From CAUZFZ01 sp963579025 (GTDB taxonomy: Bacteria; Planctomycetota; Planctomycetia; Planctomycetales; Planctomycetaceae): a stretch of DNA of 64,000 nucleotides. The translations under genes and the position numbers were made by a program. Position 1 is the first letter of the stretch, and each line of letters opens with the position of its first letter. The DNA is taken from NCBI GenBank assembly GCA_963579025.1, contig CAUZFZ010000035.1, forward strand, positions 1-64,000. The letters are read 5' to 3'. Under the pieces are notes generated by a model. The model did not search any database. It worked only from the letters and a program-made list of their open reading frames with translations, and had not been told where the DNA came from. Below, piece after piece: positions 45,782 to 54,966 of this stretch.

Positions 45782-47137
45782 TCACATCTGACTGCTCTGG
45801 CGCAGTTCCACGAACTGGTTGATCAACGGAATCGTCAACTGAGATGGCGGCAGATCCAGAACAGTGACACTCGACCGCCGCACGCTGTGCAATGCCTGAG
45901 CACGTTCACGCAGCAGTCGGAATGACACGGCTGTGCGGGCTCCGTCGATCTGAGTTTCCACTGGCGACGTTGCGATGTGTTGCACGGTTGGTGTTTGTAG
46001 AGCGGCAAACAGAACCACGTGACGTCGCGCCAGTCCGGACAGAGACGCGCGATACCGAATTGTCGTTTCCGCATCGACCAGGTCGGACAGAATGACAATC
46101 AGTGAGCGTTTGCGCTGTCGCTGTTGCAACATCGTAAACATGCGGGTGAAATCGGATTCGCGCCATCGCGTGCGGACGTTGTAGACGCAGTCGGCGATGG
46201 CGTTCATGGACGACACGCCGCTTAACGGGGGCAGGTAACCGACGACCTGATCGTCGAACAGGGCCATCCCGCAGCGGTCACCACCCTGCAAGGCCGCTCG
46301 AGCCAGCAGCAGCGCGGAATCAACGGCGCAATCGAGCTTGCTGCCTTTGTCGGCGTCGCCGCCCATCAGCCGGCCGCAGTCGACAACCACCATAACGTCG
46401 CGGTGACGCTCGATCTGATAACGCCGCACGATTGGGCGTCGCATCCGAGCTGTCGCGCGCCAGTCGATGCGCCTTGGATCGTCACCCTCACGATACTCGT
46501 GCAGGGATTCAAATTCCGTACCCGTTCCGTGCTGTCGCGTCTGCGTCGCTTTGTCGAGCAGCAGGAATTCCGCGCCCTGGTCCTTCCTCAGGTCGTCCGG
46601 CGAATGGTACGTCTCTGGCAGTACGCGAATCTCTGACTGCCCCTGAATGCAGCGCTGCATTTCCAGCAGACCGAAACGACCCACAACGCGGATCCAGAAC
46701 GGCCCAATCGCGTGCTGTCCGCGGACGGGAATGCGGAACTCGTGAGTAAACGTCTTCGAGCGTTCGCCATCGGCGAATGTAAACGGCTGACCGAACAATT
46801 CCGGAACGGCATCGGCTGGCAGACATTCCCGCCATGCACCTAACAGAACTGGGCCATCGGTCCGTTCGAGAGTCCACGCGATGGAGAATGGTTGATCACG
46901 TCCGCCGATACCGGGCATGTCGCGTCTCAGCGAGATACCTCGAATGCTCGTTTTAAGGTCGCGATACTCGAAGACTGCCAGCAGGAAGACCGGCAACGGG
47001 ACGGCAACCAGCCAGATCATCCAGGGAAACACGAAGACCAGTGGCGAGATCACGAGCAGCCCTACGAACAGCCGGACCAGACGGCGGCCGGGCCGCACGC
47101 GCAGCCTGTCGATCAACGCCTGGTCGCGCGCCGTCAT
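45782..47137 (-). CDS. DUF58 domain protein
   Basis: The 451-residue protein has two N-terminal membrane helices (about 20-55) and a C-terminal DUF58 domain. The hallmark is EFESLHEYREGDDPRRIDWRA near residue 210-230, followed by a VWA-like region (VMVVVDCGRLM; LIVILSDLVD). DUF58 proteins associate with MoxR ATPases. It is the last gene of the leftward DUF4129-DUF4350-MoxR-DUF58 operon. Its ATG overlaps the moxR stop by 4 nt. Confidence 0.92.
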   Translation of the reverse strand: MTARDQALIDRLRVRPGRRLVRLFVGLLVISPLVFVFPWMIWLVAVPLPVFLLAVFEYRDLKTSIRGISLRRDMPGIGGRDQPFSIAWTLERTDGPVLLGAWRECLPADAVPELFGQPFTFADGERSKTFTHEFRIPVRGQHAIGPFWIRVVGRFGLLEMQRCIQGQSEIRVLPETYHSPDDLRKDQGAEFLLLDKATQTRQHGTGTEFESLHEYREGDDPRRIDWRATARMRRPIVRRYQIERHRDVMVVVDCGRLMGGDADKGSKLDCAVDSALLLARAALQGGDRCGMALFDDQVVGYLPPLSGVSSMNAIADCVYNVRTRWRESDFTRMFTMLQQRQRKRSLIVILSDLVDAETTIRYRASLSGLARRHVVLFAALQTPTVQHIATSPVETQIDGARTAVSFRLLRERAQALHSVRRSSVTVLDLPPSQLTIPLINQFVELRQSSQM

Positions 47138-48081
47138 CGCGGCACCTCGATCGCTTCCAGAATTCCGGACATCACTTCGTCGGCGGGGATGCCCTCCAGT
47201 TCGGTCGACGGACTCAGCACCACACGATGTCGCATCACGGGCAGAAAGGCCCGCTGAATGTCATCGGGAATGACGAAGTCACGGTCGGCGAACCGAGCGA
47301 AGCTCTTGGCTCCCATCAGCAGCATCAGGCCGGCTCGCGGGCTGGCTCCCACAGACAATGACTCATCGTTGCGCGTGGCCGCCAACAGGCGTGACACGTA
47401 AGCAATCACCTCGTCGCGAACATGCGTGTCTCGTATGGTCGTTCGCGATTCGATGATGTCTTCTGGAGTGACAACCGCCTGGACATCCATCGCGGTTGGA
47501 TCGGACTTCCCGCCGCTGGCATGATGTTCGCGCAACACCCGTTGTTCGGCGGTGGGGTCTGGATAGGGGACCTCAATCTTGAACATGAAACGATCGAGCT
47601 GCGCCAGTGGCAGCGGATATGTGCCTTCCTGCTCGATGGGATTCTGCGTGGCGAATGTGATGAACGGATCGGGCAGTGGATGCGTCACGCCGTCGTGTGT
47701 CACACCTACTTCCTGCATGGCTTCCAGCAGTGACGACTGCGTGCGAGCGGACGCGCGATTGATTTCATCCGCCAGCAGAAAGCTCGTGAAGACTGGTCCC
47801 TGACGAAACTCGAATGTGCCCGACTGTTCGCGATAGATCGACGAACCTGTGATATCGCCGGGCAGAAGATCGGGCGTCATCTGCACACGGCGGAAGTCGA
47901 GATTCAGTGCCGCGGCGATCGTGCGGACCAGCAGAGTCTTGGCGGTTCCTGGTGGTCCTTCCAGCAGCACGTGACCGCTGCTGAACAGTGCCGCCAAAGC
48001 GAACTCGACCGCCTCGTCCTGTCCGTAGATTACTTTGTCGACTTCTTCTCGAATCGTGCGGTAGCATTCCTGGAGAGACAA
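47134..48081 (-). CDS. MoxR family AAA+ ATPase
   Basis: The 315-residue ATPase has Walker A GPPGTAKT, Walker B LLADEINRA with SARTQSSLLEAMQE, and sensor 1 FATQNPIEQEGTYPL. MoxR ATPases act as chaperones for metal-centre insertion or complex assembly, usually with DUF58/VWA partners. The start is TTG at 48081, with GAGG upstream; the protein begins as the family does (MSLQECYRTIREEVDKVIYG). It overlaps the end of the DUF4350 gene by 52 nt, and its stop overlaps the DUF58 start. Confidence 0.94.
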   Translation of the reverse strand: MSLQECYRTIREEVDKVIYGQDEAVEFALAALFSSGHVLLEGPPGTAKTLLVRTIAAALNLDFRRVQMTPDLLPGDITGSSIYREQSGTFEFRQGPVFTSFLLADEINRASARTQSSLLEAMQEVGVTHDGVTHPLPDPFITFATQNPIEQEGTYPLPLAQLDRFMFKIEVPYPDPTAEQRVLREHHASGGKSDPTAMDVQAVVTPEDIIESRTTIRDTHVRDEVIAYVSRLLAATRNDESLSVGASPRAGLMLLMGAKSFARFADRDFVIPDDIQRAFLPVMRHRVVLSPSTELEGIPADEVMSGILEAIEVPR

Positions 48082-49391
48082 GCGGTCATCCTCTGCAGAA
48101 GTTGAATCACGGCGATGCGGCCCGGTGGGTCGCTATTGTGAATTACGGAGTCGACGTCGTTCAATGAACCACGTAGCGCATCAGCACGCTGTGTGTCGCG
48201 GCGGGACATGATAACCAGCAGCTCCTCGACATTGTGTTGTTCCGGAGGCAATCCGTATTCCTGTCGAAGGTTCCACAGGACGCCATCACGGACTTCGCCC
48301 AGAATCCACTGGTCACGATGCCGGCCCTCACACATGAATCGAGCCATTGCGTCGATGTATTCGCGGATCGAACGCCGGGAGGTCGACACGGCGGACAACG
48401 GTGGTCCGAGAAACACGGCGCTTCGCCAGACGACAACGCCGGTCAGTGCCAGCACTGCCAGCATCACCGTGCCGTACGTGCGCTGCGAGAACAGCCACAT
48501 CGGATTCCCGCGAACGGCCAGCCCGTGATAGAACTCATCGAACACGATCGTGTGGTCGTCTTCGAACAGCAGCATGGCCGCCAGCAGAACATTGTCTGCC
48601 TGGCCGATGCCCGCGTTGCTCAGAATCCACGGTGTGCTGACAACCGTAATCATGCCTGATCCCATCGGGACTCGAGCGGCGATGCAGTGATCCGTTCCGC
48701 CCGCATCGACGGCATACATCGCCGACTCGACTGGCTGGTCGCCCATATCGATGACGTTCAGTTTTCCGGTCGGAAGCTCGATTGACTCGATGGTTTCTGT
48801 CGACGATTCGAATGCGCCAGTGCCTCGGACCGTGTAATTCAATCGCGGGACCTTCGCGCGTGCGCCCGTGAGAGACCCGGCGATCAACTCGGCGATCTCG
48901 GTCTCGCTGGTGGGCAGACCGGGCGCATCGTCGTCCTGTGTCACAGTCACTTGATCGAGTCCCAGCAACTCAAGAGCCGACCGGTCCGGGTTCGCGATCG
49001 TCGCCGACTCCGCCATTTTCGCGGCAATCTCATCCGGAAACAGTGATGAGCCGTCGTGGCCGACAACGACATGCCCGCCCGCCCGCACACCGCTTGCAAT
49101 GTCCTCCAGCCACGACGGTTCCGACGCAATCAGTTGAGCGTGAGGGTTCCAGAACACGAGCACTGAGTTTTCGAGATCACGCGGCACGGGCGGCCGCAGT
49201 CGGCGATCCGTTTGAATGCCGAGTTCATTGAATGTCTCGTAGGTCGCTCGATACCCGTGAGACCGAGTCCCGTAAGAGTCCCCGCGCATGCCGCCGCTGT
49301 CCGGAGGCTGCAGCAGACTGAACACCTCCCAGGTGATGGAGAACACCGCCAACGCGATCACAAGTGCGATGACATTACGAGGCGTGACCAT
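48030..49391 (-). CDS. DUF4350 domain-containing membrane protein
   Basis: The 453-residue protein has an N-terminal helix (VIALVIALAVFSITWEVFSLL), an extracytoplasmic DUF4350 region (SYGTRSHGYRATYETFNELG; SVLVFWNPHAQ; GGHVVVGHDG) and the conserved IVFDEFYHGL. A second membrane helix lies at about 300-325, with a helical cytoplasmic tail. DUF4350 proteins are regular members of MoxR/DUF58 operons, function unknown. It overlaps DUF4129 by 17 nt upstream and moxR by 52 nt downstream. Confidence 0.88.
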   Translation of the reverse strand: MVTPRNVIALVIALAVFSITWEVFSLLQPPDSGGMRGDSYGTRSHGYRATYETFNELGIQTDRRLRPPVPRDLENSVLVFWNPHAQLIASEPSWLEDIASGVRAGGHVVVGHDGSSLFPDEIAAKMAESATIANPDRSALELLGLDQVTVTQDDDAPGLPTSETEIAELIAGSLTGARAKVPRLNYTVRGTGAFESSTETIESIELPTGKLNVIDMGDQPVESAMYAVDAGGTDHCIAARVPMGSGMITVVSTPWILSNAGIGQADNVLLAAMLLFEDDHTIVFDEFYHGLAVRGNPMWLFSQRTYGTVMLAVLALTGVVVWRSAVFLGPPLSAVSTSRRSIREYIDAMARFMCEGRHRDQWILGEVRDGVLWNLRQEYGLPPEQHNVEELLVIMSRRDTQRADALRGSLNDVDSVIHNSDPPGRIAVIQLLQRMTACLSRNATARFEKKSTK

Positions 49392-50043
49392 GCAGGCCTC
49401 CCTTCATGGCCGTCTGCAGCGACCGATGCGCCTGGCAGCACATATCGTAATCGGACTGCTGACAGACCTCATCGCCGTACCATTTTCGTTCGATGGTTCG
49501 GACGAGAACCTCGAGCGCATCGAAGAAGTGCGTCCCGCGATATCGGATCAGATGCTGACTGTTTGTCGTCCCTCGACGAAACGGCCGCCTCTCGCTCTGT
49601 TCCAGTCGCAACAGGCTGGCTCGAAACAGCAGCCGCACCGCTTCAATCAGCTCACCGCGTGCTGCCGCCTGTTCGGCCATGTGCTCCAGTTCTATTGGCT
49701 GGAGCTGCGGCTGTTCATCGGGGACAAGTCGCCGGTCGCGCCGCCTGACATCCGCACCCGTAATGGCGCGATGTAGCGACCACGCGATGTGTCCCAGCAG
49801 CAGGAGCACCACGACGATCAGCGCGCCCACAATCGTCCACCGCAGAAACTCGGGCAGCCCATGAGTCAGCCCGAAGAACCACCGCAGTGCGGATAGAATC
49901 CATCCGATCAGTTTGGCGATCAGCGCGGCCAGTTCGCTGGAAGGTTCCGCGGCAGCGTCCATATAGTCCGGCCGCGACAGGACCTCACGAATCCTCTCGT
50001 GCAATTGATCTGCCGGTACTGGCAATCGGGACTCAGGTGGCAC
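49375..50043 (-). CDS. DUF4129 domain-containing membrane protein
   Basis: The 222-residue protein starts with GTG at 50043. It has one membrane segment (about 68-90, WTIVGALIVVVLLLLGHIAW) and a C-terminal DUF4129 domain (ARGELIEAVRLLFRASLLRL; the later IERKWYGDEV). It heads the DUF4129-DUF4350-MoxR-DUF58 operon. In many genomes DUF4129 is fused to transglutaminase-like domains; none is present here. Confidence 0.85.
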   Translation of the reverse strand: MPPESRLPVPADQLHERIREVLSRPDYMDAAAEPSSELAALIAKLIGWILSALRWFFGLTHGLPEFLRWTIVGALIVVVLLLLGHIAWSLHRAITGADVRRRDRRLVPDEQPQLQPIELEHMAEQAAARGELIEAVRLLFRASLLRLEQSERRPFRRGTTNSQHLIRYRGTHFFDALEVLVRTIERKWYGDEVCQQSDYDMCCQAHRSLQTAMKGGLHGHAS

Positions 50044-50074
50044 GCGCTAACGCTCCGTTGAAAGACTCGAACCG

Positions 50075-50346
50075 TAGGTCGGGGCAAGCCTGGGTTGGCC
50101 TACGGCCACAACCAATCTCGTTCCAACGCTCCGCGTTGGAACGGCGTTTTGGACGCTCTGCGTCCCCAGCCTTGTATGCACGGGACGCAGAGCGTCCTGC
50201 GATGCGTCCCAACGCGGAGCGTTGGGACGAGACGAAAACCGTAGGCCGGACCAAGCGCAGCGCAGTTCCGGCGATTCAGAATTCTCCGGGAATTGACCTG
50301 CCGGAACTGCGTCGCTATCGCTCCTTGTTGCCGGCCTACAGGTTTT
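50075..50346. repeat. Cluster of palindromic repeats
   Basis: At least three palindromes lie in the 320-nt gap upstream of the DUF4129 gene. They are a 25-bp palindrome at 50119-50143, 16-bp arms at 50151-50166 and 50182-50197, and a 23-bp palindrome at 50206-50228. An imperfect outer pair pairs 50236-50249 with 50331-50346 around a further 10-bp pair (GCAGTTCCGG/CCGGAACTGC). No coding sequence is convincing here. The left part may serve as terminator or leader of the neighbours. Confidence 0.75.
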
Positions 50347-50363
50347 TCAACAGGCAGCTGACC

Positions 50364-51191
50364 TCACCCCTCTGGCGTAAACAACTCGTCAGAAGCCTCG
50401 GCCTCGTCAGCAGCCAATTCGCTGCCAACGTTGCTGGCCAGCAACTGCAGATCGAATTGTTCGTTCTTACAGCGAGCGGAAAAGTAAAACACGACACCAG
50501 CGGCCGACGAGAAGATGACCAGCACCATGTTCAGAGTGACGTTTAGGATTGCCTGAACATATCGCTCAGAAATAAACGAGCTGCCGCCCAAAATCGCGAA
50601 ACCGATCAGGCCGAGCACCAACCCCATCACGAACAGCGTCCCGATATTTCCGCGCATGATCTGGCGGCTGCGTCCGAGTGCTTTGAATCCACTCACTCCT
50701 TCAACAACGACAACTTGGGTCGCCAGTGAGAACCAGAATGCCGCCAGGATGCCCGGGACGATCAGAAGTATGAACCCGCCCATGATCGCGACACCGACCA
50801 GGATCAACGTCCACAGAAGCGGAAAGAACAGGCCGAACGCTTTCCCGATCGATCCCCCCACGGTTATTCGTTTCCCGAGATAAGCGTTTGCAATCGCGTA
50901 GACGATCGCCGCATTGGAGATCAGTGCTACGAGCAGGTTCAGCACGTAGAGTCCTATAAACAAGCTCGCGTATTCAGCAGATGCCCTCATAATGGCATCC
51001 GGATCTTCGAGCGTTGCCAAGTCCGCCAGCAGTGTTTCGGTGGCGATCACATTCGCGAGCTGCACTGGCAACCAAGTGATGGCCATGATCGCCACGAAGG
51101 AACCAAAGTGGTTCTTCATCAGTGTGATCGCCTGGTCGAGAATGCCTCCCAGTGTTAGTTCGCGAATGTCGTATTGGATGGCGGTCCTCAC
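50364..51191 (-). CDS. Polytopic membrane protein, glycerophosphodiester phosphodiesterase membrane-domain-like
   Basis: The 275-residue protein starts with GTG at 51191. It has about six hydrophobic helices (roughly 28-50, 75-95, 100-118, 125-160, 185-205, 220-245). LPVQLANVI and GILAAFWFSLATQVVVVEG followed by GFKALGRSRQIMRGN match the membrane domain family often annotated as glycerophosphoryl diester phosphodiesterase membrane domain or DUF975-like. No catalytic domain is attached and the function is unknown. It is monocistronic, upstream of the palindrome cluster. Confidence 0.7.
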   Translation of the reverse strand: MRTAIQYDIRELTLGGILDQAITLMKNHFGSFVAIMAITWLPVQLANVIATETLLADLATLEDPDAIMRASAEYASLFIGLYVLNLLVALISNAAIVYAIANAYLGKRITVGGSIGKAFGLFFPLLWTLILVGVAIMGGFILLIVPGILAAFWFSLATQVVVVEGVSGFKALGRSRQIMRGNIGTLFVMGLVLGLIGFAILGGSSFISERYVQAILNVTLNMVLVIFSSAAGVVFYFSARCKNEQFDLQLLASNVGSELAADEAEASDELFTPEG

Positions 51192-51267
51192 ACGTCTGAT
51201 GAGATTCTGATTTGTCAGAGACTGACCAGCTAACTGATTCTCAGCCGTCGAGTCAACTGACTGAGGA

Positions 51268-52635
51268 TTACTCCAGGTCTCGATCGCCTGGACGGTAAAA
51301 AACCGCGACCGCGGCGATCAGGATTGCCAGGACGGAGAACACTGTGGCCGACGGCAGACTGACCAGTTCGGCATTGCGAAGACTGCCGCGGAGCCACTCG
51401 AACAGGCCATACGATACGGCCGACAGCAGGATGCCAATCCAGTTGACGAGGTTCATCGTGCCGATCATGCGACCCTTCTGTTCCTGCGGTGGGACAGTCT
51501 GCAGCGTGACCTGCAGCGGCACGATGTAGATTCCTGCACTCAGTCCCAGCTCGATCAATGCGAGACGTGCCAGCCATTCCGCTCGATCGGCTGTCACCAG
51601 CAGGCTGCTGAAGGAGTCGACTCCGACATCGCGGTGTGACACCGGCAGGTACACCAGCGCCGTGAGCGAGATGAGCCCCAGCACGATTCCCCAGGCGCCA
51701 GCGCGGACCAGACCAAATCGAATGCGTTTCTTCGAGAGTCGTCCGGACAGCAGGCAGCCGAACGCAATGCCGATGCTGACGCACGCCTGCAGCAGACTGG
51801 TGCGCGCGTCACTGAGCCCCAGATCGAAGCGTCCGAGACCGTTGACCGCCGGCTGCACGATCGCGCCGGTGAACCAGAACAGGGCTGACGCCAGCAGCAC
51901 GCCAAGTAGAAATCGATCCTGCCCGATCAGGCGCCAGTTCTGGGCATCGACACCCACTGTCGACCAGCCAAACTTCAGAGCGGGTTGAGCTGCGGCGGTC
52001 GGTCGGATCAACAGAGCTGCGCCGGCACCGATGATGGCGATGACGATCGACACGACGCTGACAATCGCCAGTCCCTGTTGCCCCGGCAGCAGTCCCTTGA
52101 GGATCCCGGCCGATGAGAACCCAATGATGATCGCGACAAAAGTCGTCATCTGAAAGATGCCGTTGATCCGCGGCAGATCACGCTCGGCAAACAGCTCCGG
52201 CAGGATTCCGTACTTCGACGGTCCGAAGAACGCACTTTGAGTGCTCATGAAAAACAGAGTCAGCAGTAGCGGCCACAATTCTCCAGACAGGAATGCGAAC
52301 AGTCCGCATCCCATGACGACGACTTCCAGCGACTTGAACAGAACGATGCCGCGCTGCTTGCTGGTTCGGTCCGACAAAAACCCAGCCGTTCCCGAGAACA
52401 GAATCCACGGCAAGGCAAACATGATCAATGCGATCGGCTGATACCGATCGGTCGTTGCGTTCGCGCTCGGTCCGGCCGCCTGCATCGCATGATCCAGGCA
52501 CAGCAGCAGGACAAGCTGCTTAAACAGGTTGTCGTTGAACGAGCCGAGTAACTGGCTGACCGTCAGACCCCAGAAGGATCGATTTCGAAAGATGGGTTCA
52601 GACCGGGCGCCGTCATCTCGGTTCGCGGTCTTCAC
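51268..52635 (-). CDS. MFS transporter, LplT-like (lysophospholipid transporter family)
   Basis: The 455-residue protein has 12 predicted helices and the LplT-type N-terminal motif LLGSFNDNLFKQLVLLL, and QSAFFGPSKYGILPELF is also characteristic. LplT flips lysophospholipids inward for reacylation by Aas; no acyltransferase lies nearby, so the substrate remains open. The start is GTG at 52635, overlapping the stop of the upstream mfnB-like gene by 4 nt (GTGA), so the two are translationally coupled. Confidence 0.87.
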   Translation of the reverse strand: MKTANRDDGARSEPIFRNRSFWGLTVSQLLGSFNDNLFKQLVLLLCLDHAMQAAGPSANATTDRYQPIALIMFALPWILFSGTAGFLSDRTSKQRGIVLFKSLEVVVMGCGLFAFLSGELWPLLLTLFFMSTQSAFFGPSKYGILPELFAERDLPRINGIFQMTTFVAIIIGFSSAGILKGLLPGQQGLAIVSVVSIVIAIIGAGAALLIRPTAAAQPALKFGWSTVGVDAQNWRLIGQDRFLLGVLLASALFWFTGAIVQPAVNGLGRFDLGLSDARTSLLQACVSIGIAFGCLLSGRLSKKRIRFGLVRAGAWGIVLGLISLTALVYLPVSHRDVGVDSFSSLLVTADRAEWLARLALIELGLSAGIYIVPLQVTLQTVPPQEQKGRMIGTMNLVNWIGILLSAVSYGLFEWLRGSLRNAELVSLPSATVFSVLAILIAAVAVFYRPGDRDLE

Positions 52636-53531
52636 TGGATGACACCCGCGCTGGTTCGCGGCAGGAACACACGCTGCAACTCCGTCCGAAACTGGGCAAC
52701 CCGATCGACATCAATCGTTGCCGTGCGATCAGAACCTCGACAGGCCGCCGAGCGAATCGCAACGACATCAGGCTGCAGTTCGCGAATTGGCTCCAGAAGA
52801 CCTGCATTGAGTCGACCGGCGAGGGCCAGGAACCGGCCGGATTCCCGCGTGCGATGCGCGATGTTGCGGAGTTCGGGGATCGACAGCGCGTCCAGCAGCG
52901 TTCCGGACGATTTGGAGTATGTGTCAACGAGAACTCCCGCGAATCGATTACCAAACGCATTGGACTGGTCGAGGGCGGCATCGAGCACTTGATCTGGGTT
53001 CGGGGCGTGAGTCGGTTGCCCGTCCTCAAAACGTGCTCGTTGCCAATCCGCATAGATGACTGCGACCCAACGGGCGTCACGACATCCGACACGCAATACA
53101 GAATCTTCGACTCGCTGGACTGCGGATTCCCAGGACTCAGCCCAATTCGGCAATGCGCCCAGGCAAGCGAGTCCAAGTTTCAGAAAGTCTGGCCGGATAT
53201 CGGGGGCTGCATCCGCGTGGAATTCCTCAGCCACACAATCCGCGAGCCAGTGCGCTGCTTCGCCCAGGGCCACGCTGCACGGGACCGCTTGTTTCGTCGC
53301 CTCGCGGTTGATCGATTCAATGTCCGACAACGAGGCCAGACCCAGCGAGCCGTGATTCGGCTCCTTGACGTCCAGAATGTCGCAGCCGCCAGCAATCGCT
53401 GCTCGCGCCTCGTCGGCATTTCGAACGCTGACCAACAGACGCGGGACGCGACTGGCCGCGTCACACGCGATTCCATCTCGAACCTCCGGCAGAAGTCCGA
53501 ACGGTGAAGTGGCAGCAGATTGGTCGGTCAT
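52632..53531 (-). CDS. mfnB: (5-formylfuran-3-yl)methyl phosphate synthase family protein MfnB
   Basis: The 299-residue TIM-barrel protein contains LLVSVRNADEARAAIAGG and CDILDVKEPNHGSLG, the conserved beginning of the MfnB/DUF556 family. AVIYADW, GVLVDTYSK and LALAGRLN follow as barrel strands. In methanogens MfnB makes the furan precursor of methanofuran; in bacteria with tetrahydromethanopterin-linked C1 transfer the homologue serves the same cofactor type. Planctomycetes are known to carry such genes. The family is about 235 residues, so an N-terminal extension of about 28 residues is extra. It lies 7 nt after the small membrane gene and overlaps the MFS gene. Confidence 0.88.
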   Translation of the reverse strand: MTDQSAATSPFGLLPEVRDGIACDAASRVPRLLVSVRNADEARAAIAGGCDILDVKEPNHGSLGLASLSDIESINREATKQAVPCSVALGEAAHWLADCVAEEFHADAAPDIRPDFLKLGLACLGALPNWAESWESAVQRVEDSVLRVGCRDARWVAVIYADWQRARFEDGQPTHAPNPDQVLDAALDQSNAFGNRFAGVLVDTYSKSSGTLLDALSIPELRNIAHRTRESGRFLALAGRLNAGLLEPIRELQPDVVAIRSAACRGSDRTATIDVDRVAQFRTELQRVFLPRTSAGVIQ

Positions 53532-53538
53532 CCGTGCA

Positions 53539-53892
53539 TCATTCCGGTGTCGGTTCTTCCAGAATCCATTTGGGAGACGGGATGATTGGCAATCTTGAGA
53601 TCAGCAGCAGGAATCCGGCTGAGATGACCAGAATTGGCACCTCGATGTTGAGCGTGAGATGTCCGGTCTGCCGCAGGACTGACAACAAGGCTGCGATCAG
53701 AAAGAACGGCCCGACGGTCGCGGTCACTTTGTCGAATCCTATCAACGCCACCGTCGCCAGGCCGGTCACTCCCAGACCCAGAGTCCACAACCAGTTAATC
53801 TGTGGCAGGAATCCCAATGCGGACAGCAGCCAGCCGGTTCCGGTTGTGAGCAGAAGCACGGCCAGTAACAGAGTTGATTTCGAACTACTCAT
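53539..53892 (-). CDS. Small four-helix membrane protein
   Basis: The 117-residue protein is almost entirely hydrophobic: helices at about 7-27, 31-51, 57-72 and 80-97, ending in a short acidic tail. The pattern GTGWLLSALGFLPQINWLWTLGLG resembles LiaI/LiaF-like transmembrane regions (cell-wall-active antibiotic response family). It lies directly upstream of mfnB with a 7-nt gap, so it is likely cotranscribed. No function can be assigned. Confidence 0.75.
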   Translation of the reverse strand: MSSSKSTLLLAVLLLTTGTGWLLSALGFLPQINWLWTLGLGVTGLATVALIGFDKVTATVGPFFLIAALLSVLRQTGHLTLNIEVPILVISAGFLLLISRLPIIPSPKWILEEPTPE

Positions 53893-53982
53893 TGGATTAC
53901 GTCTCTCAGTTGCGAGGTTGTTGCGAAGGTCATTGAAACTGAACCAGCAGGCGAACGCGGCGCGGCGATATCACGGCATCTT

Positions 53983-54804
53983 TCAGCCCCGCAGTCCAGA
54001 TTCCTGCATCAGCCGGTCCGTTGCCTCATAGGCCTCGGCGACCCATTCCTCGATCCGATCGGGCTCGGGCGAGTATTCGAGTTCGATTGAGACGCTCCCG
54101 TCGATTCCCAGATCTTTAATCTCCCTCAGGTAGGGCTCGAAGTTCATGACTCCGCGGCCGGGCGGCAGATCACCATGCACTTTGCCGTCGCAGTCCGAGA
54201 TATGCACATGGATCGCTTTGCCCTTCAACCGCCGCAATTCCTCGGGAGCGACATCCGCCAGCAGCAGATGCGACACATCGATATTGGCCTGCAGAGCCGG
54301 GTGATTCACGTCGTCAACAAATCGCACCATGTTCTCGACATTATTCAGCAGCGACAGCGGAAACGGTTCCAGTTCCAGCGCGATCTGCACTCCCAGCGAG
54401 TCAGCATACTCAGCCAGCCGGCGGCAGTTTTCGACAGCCGTCTTCCACTGCTCTTCCGGTGGGATGACCTCTTGCGCCCAGATGTACTCGCCCAGTACGA
54501 GTAGCAGGTTCCGCGCCTCGTATTCGTAGACCAGGTCGAGGTATGCCTTGCAGCGATCCAAGCTGAATCGCTGCACGCTCGGATTGAAGTCAATCAGGCC
54601 GACAGCAACGCAGCAGATCGAGACGATGGGCAGATCATTGCGATCACATTCGGTTTTGATCAGCCGCCGTTCGCGCACGTCAATGTCGAGGGGATCGGCG
54701 AAGATGTCGATCGTATCGAAGCCCAGCTCTTTGGTTTTCTGGATGCCCCAGGCCGTGTCACGACCGGCCTGCGCCCACGCCGAATTGATCAGTCCAAGTT
54801 TCAT
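53983..54804 (-). CDS. Sugar phosphate isomerase/epimerase-like TIM-barrel protein
   Basis: The 273-residue protein is of the xylose isomerase-like/AP endonuclease 2 superfamily. Conserved metal-site strands are visible: ALELEPF (Glu), NIDVSHLLL (Asp and His), HVHISDCDG (His and Asp) and SIELEYSP (Glu). The family includes sugar and inosose isomerases/epimerases; substrate cannot be told. There is no signal peptide, so it is cytoplasmic. It is the first gene of a possible leftward set continuing with the small membrane protein and mfnB, 90 nt downstream. Confidence 0.85.
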   Translation of the reverse strand: MKLGLINSAWAQAGRDTAWGIQKTKELGFDTIDIFADPLDIDVRERRLIKTECDRNDLPIVSICCVAVGLIDFNPSVQRFSLDRCKAYLDLVYEYEARNLLLVLGEYIWAQEVIPPEEQWKTAVENCRRLAEYADSLGVQIALELEPFPLSLLNNVENMVRFVDDVNHPALQANIDVSHLLLADVAPEELRRLKGKAIHVHISDCDGKVHGDLPPGRGVMNFEPYLREIKDLGIDGSVSIELEYSPEPDRIEEWVAEAYEATDRLMQESGLRG

Positions 54805-54966
54805 TATCCGACTCCGCTATGACCCGGTCAGGAACGGGCCGAACTGTGGCAGAACCGGAAACGGCGTTCAATCAACGCTGTCTCAAAAAGAAAGCCGGAG
54901 CCAAAGCCCTGCGGCGATGACCCCGGCGATTGAGCACCAGGACAGTTGAGATCCGTAAGACGAATC

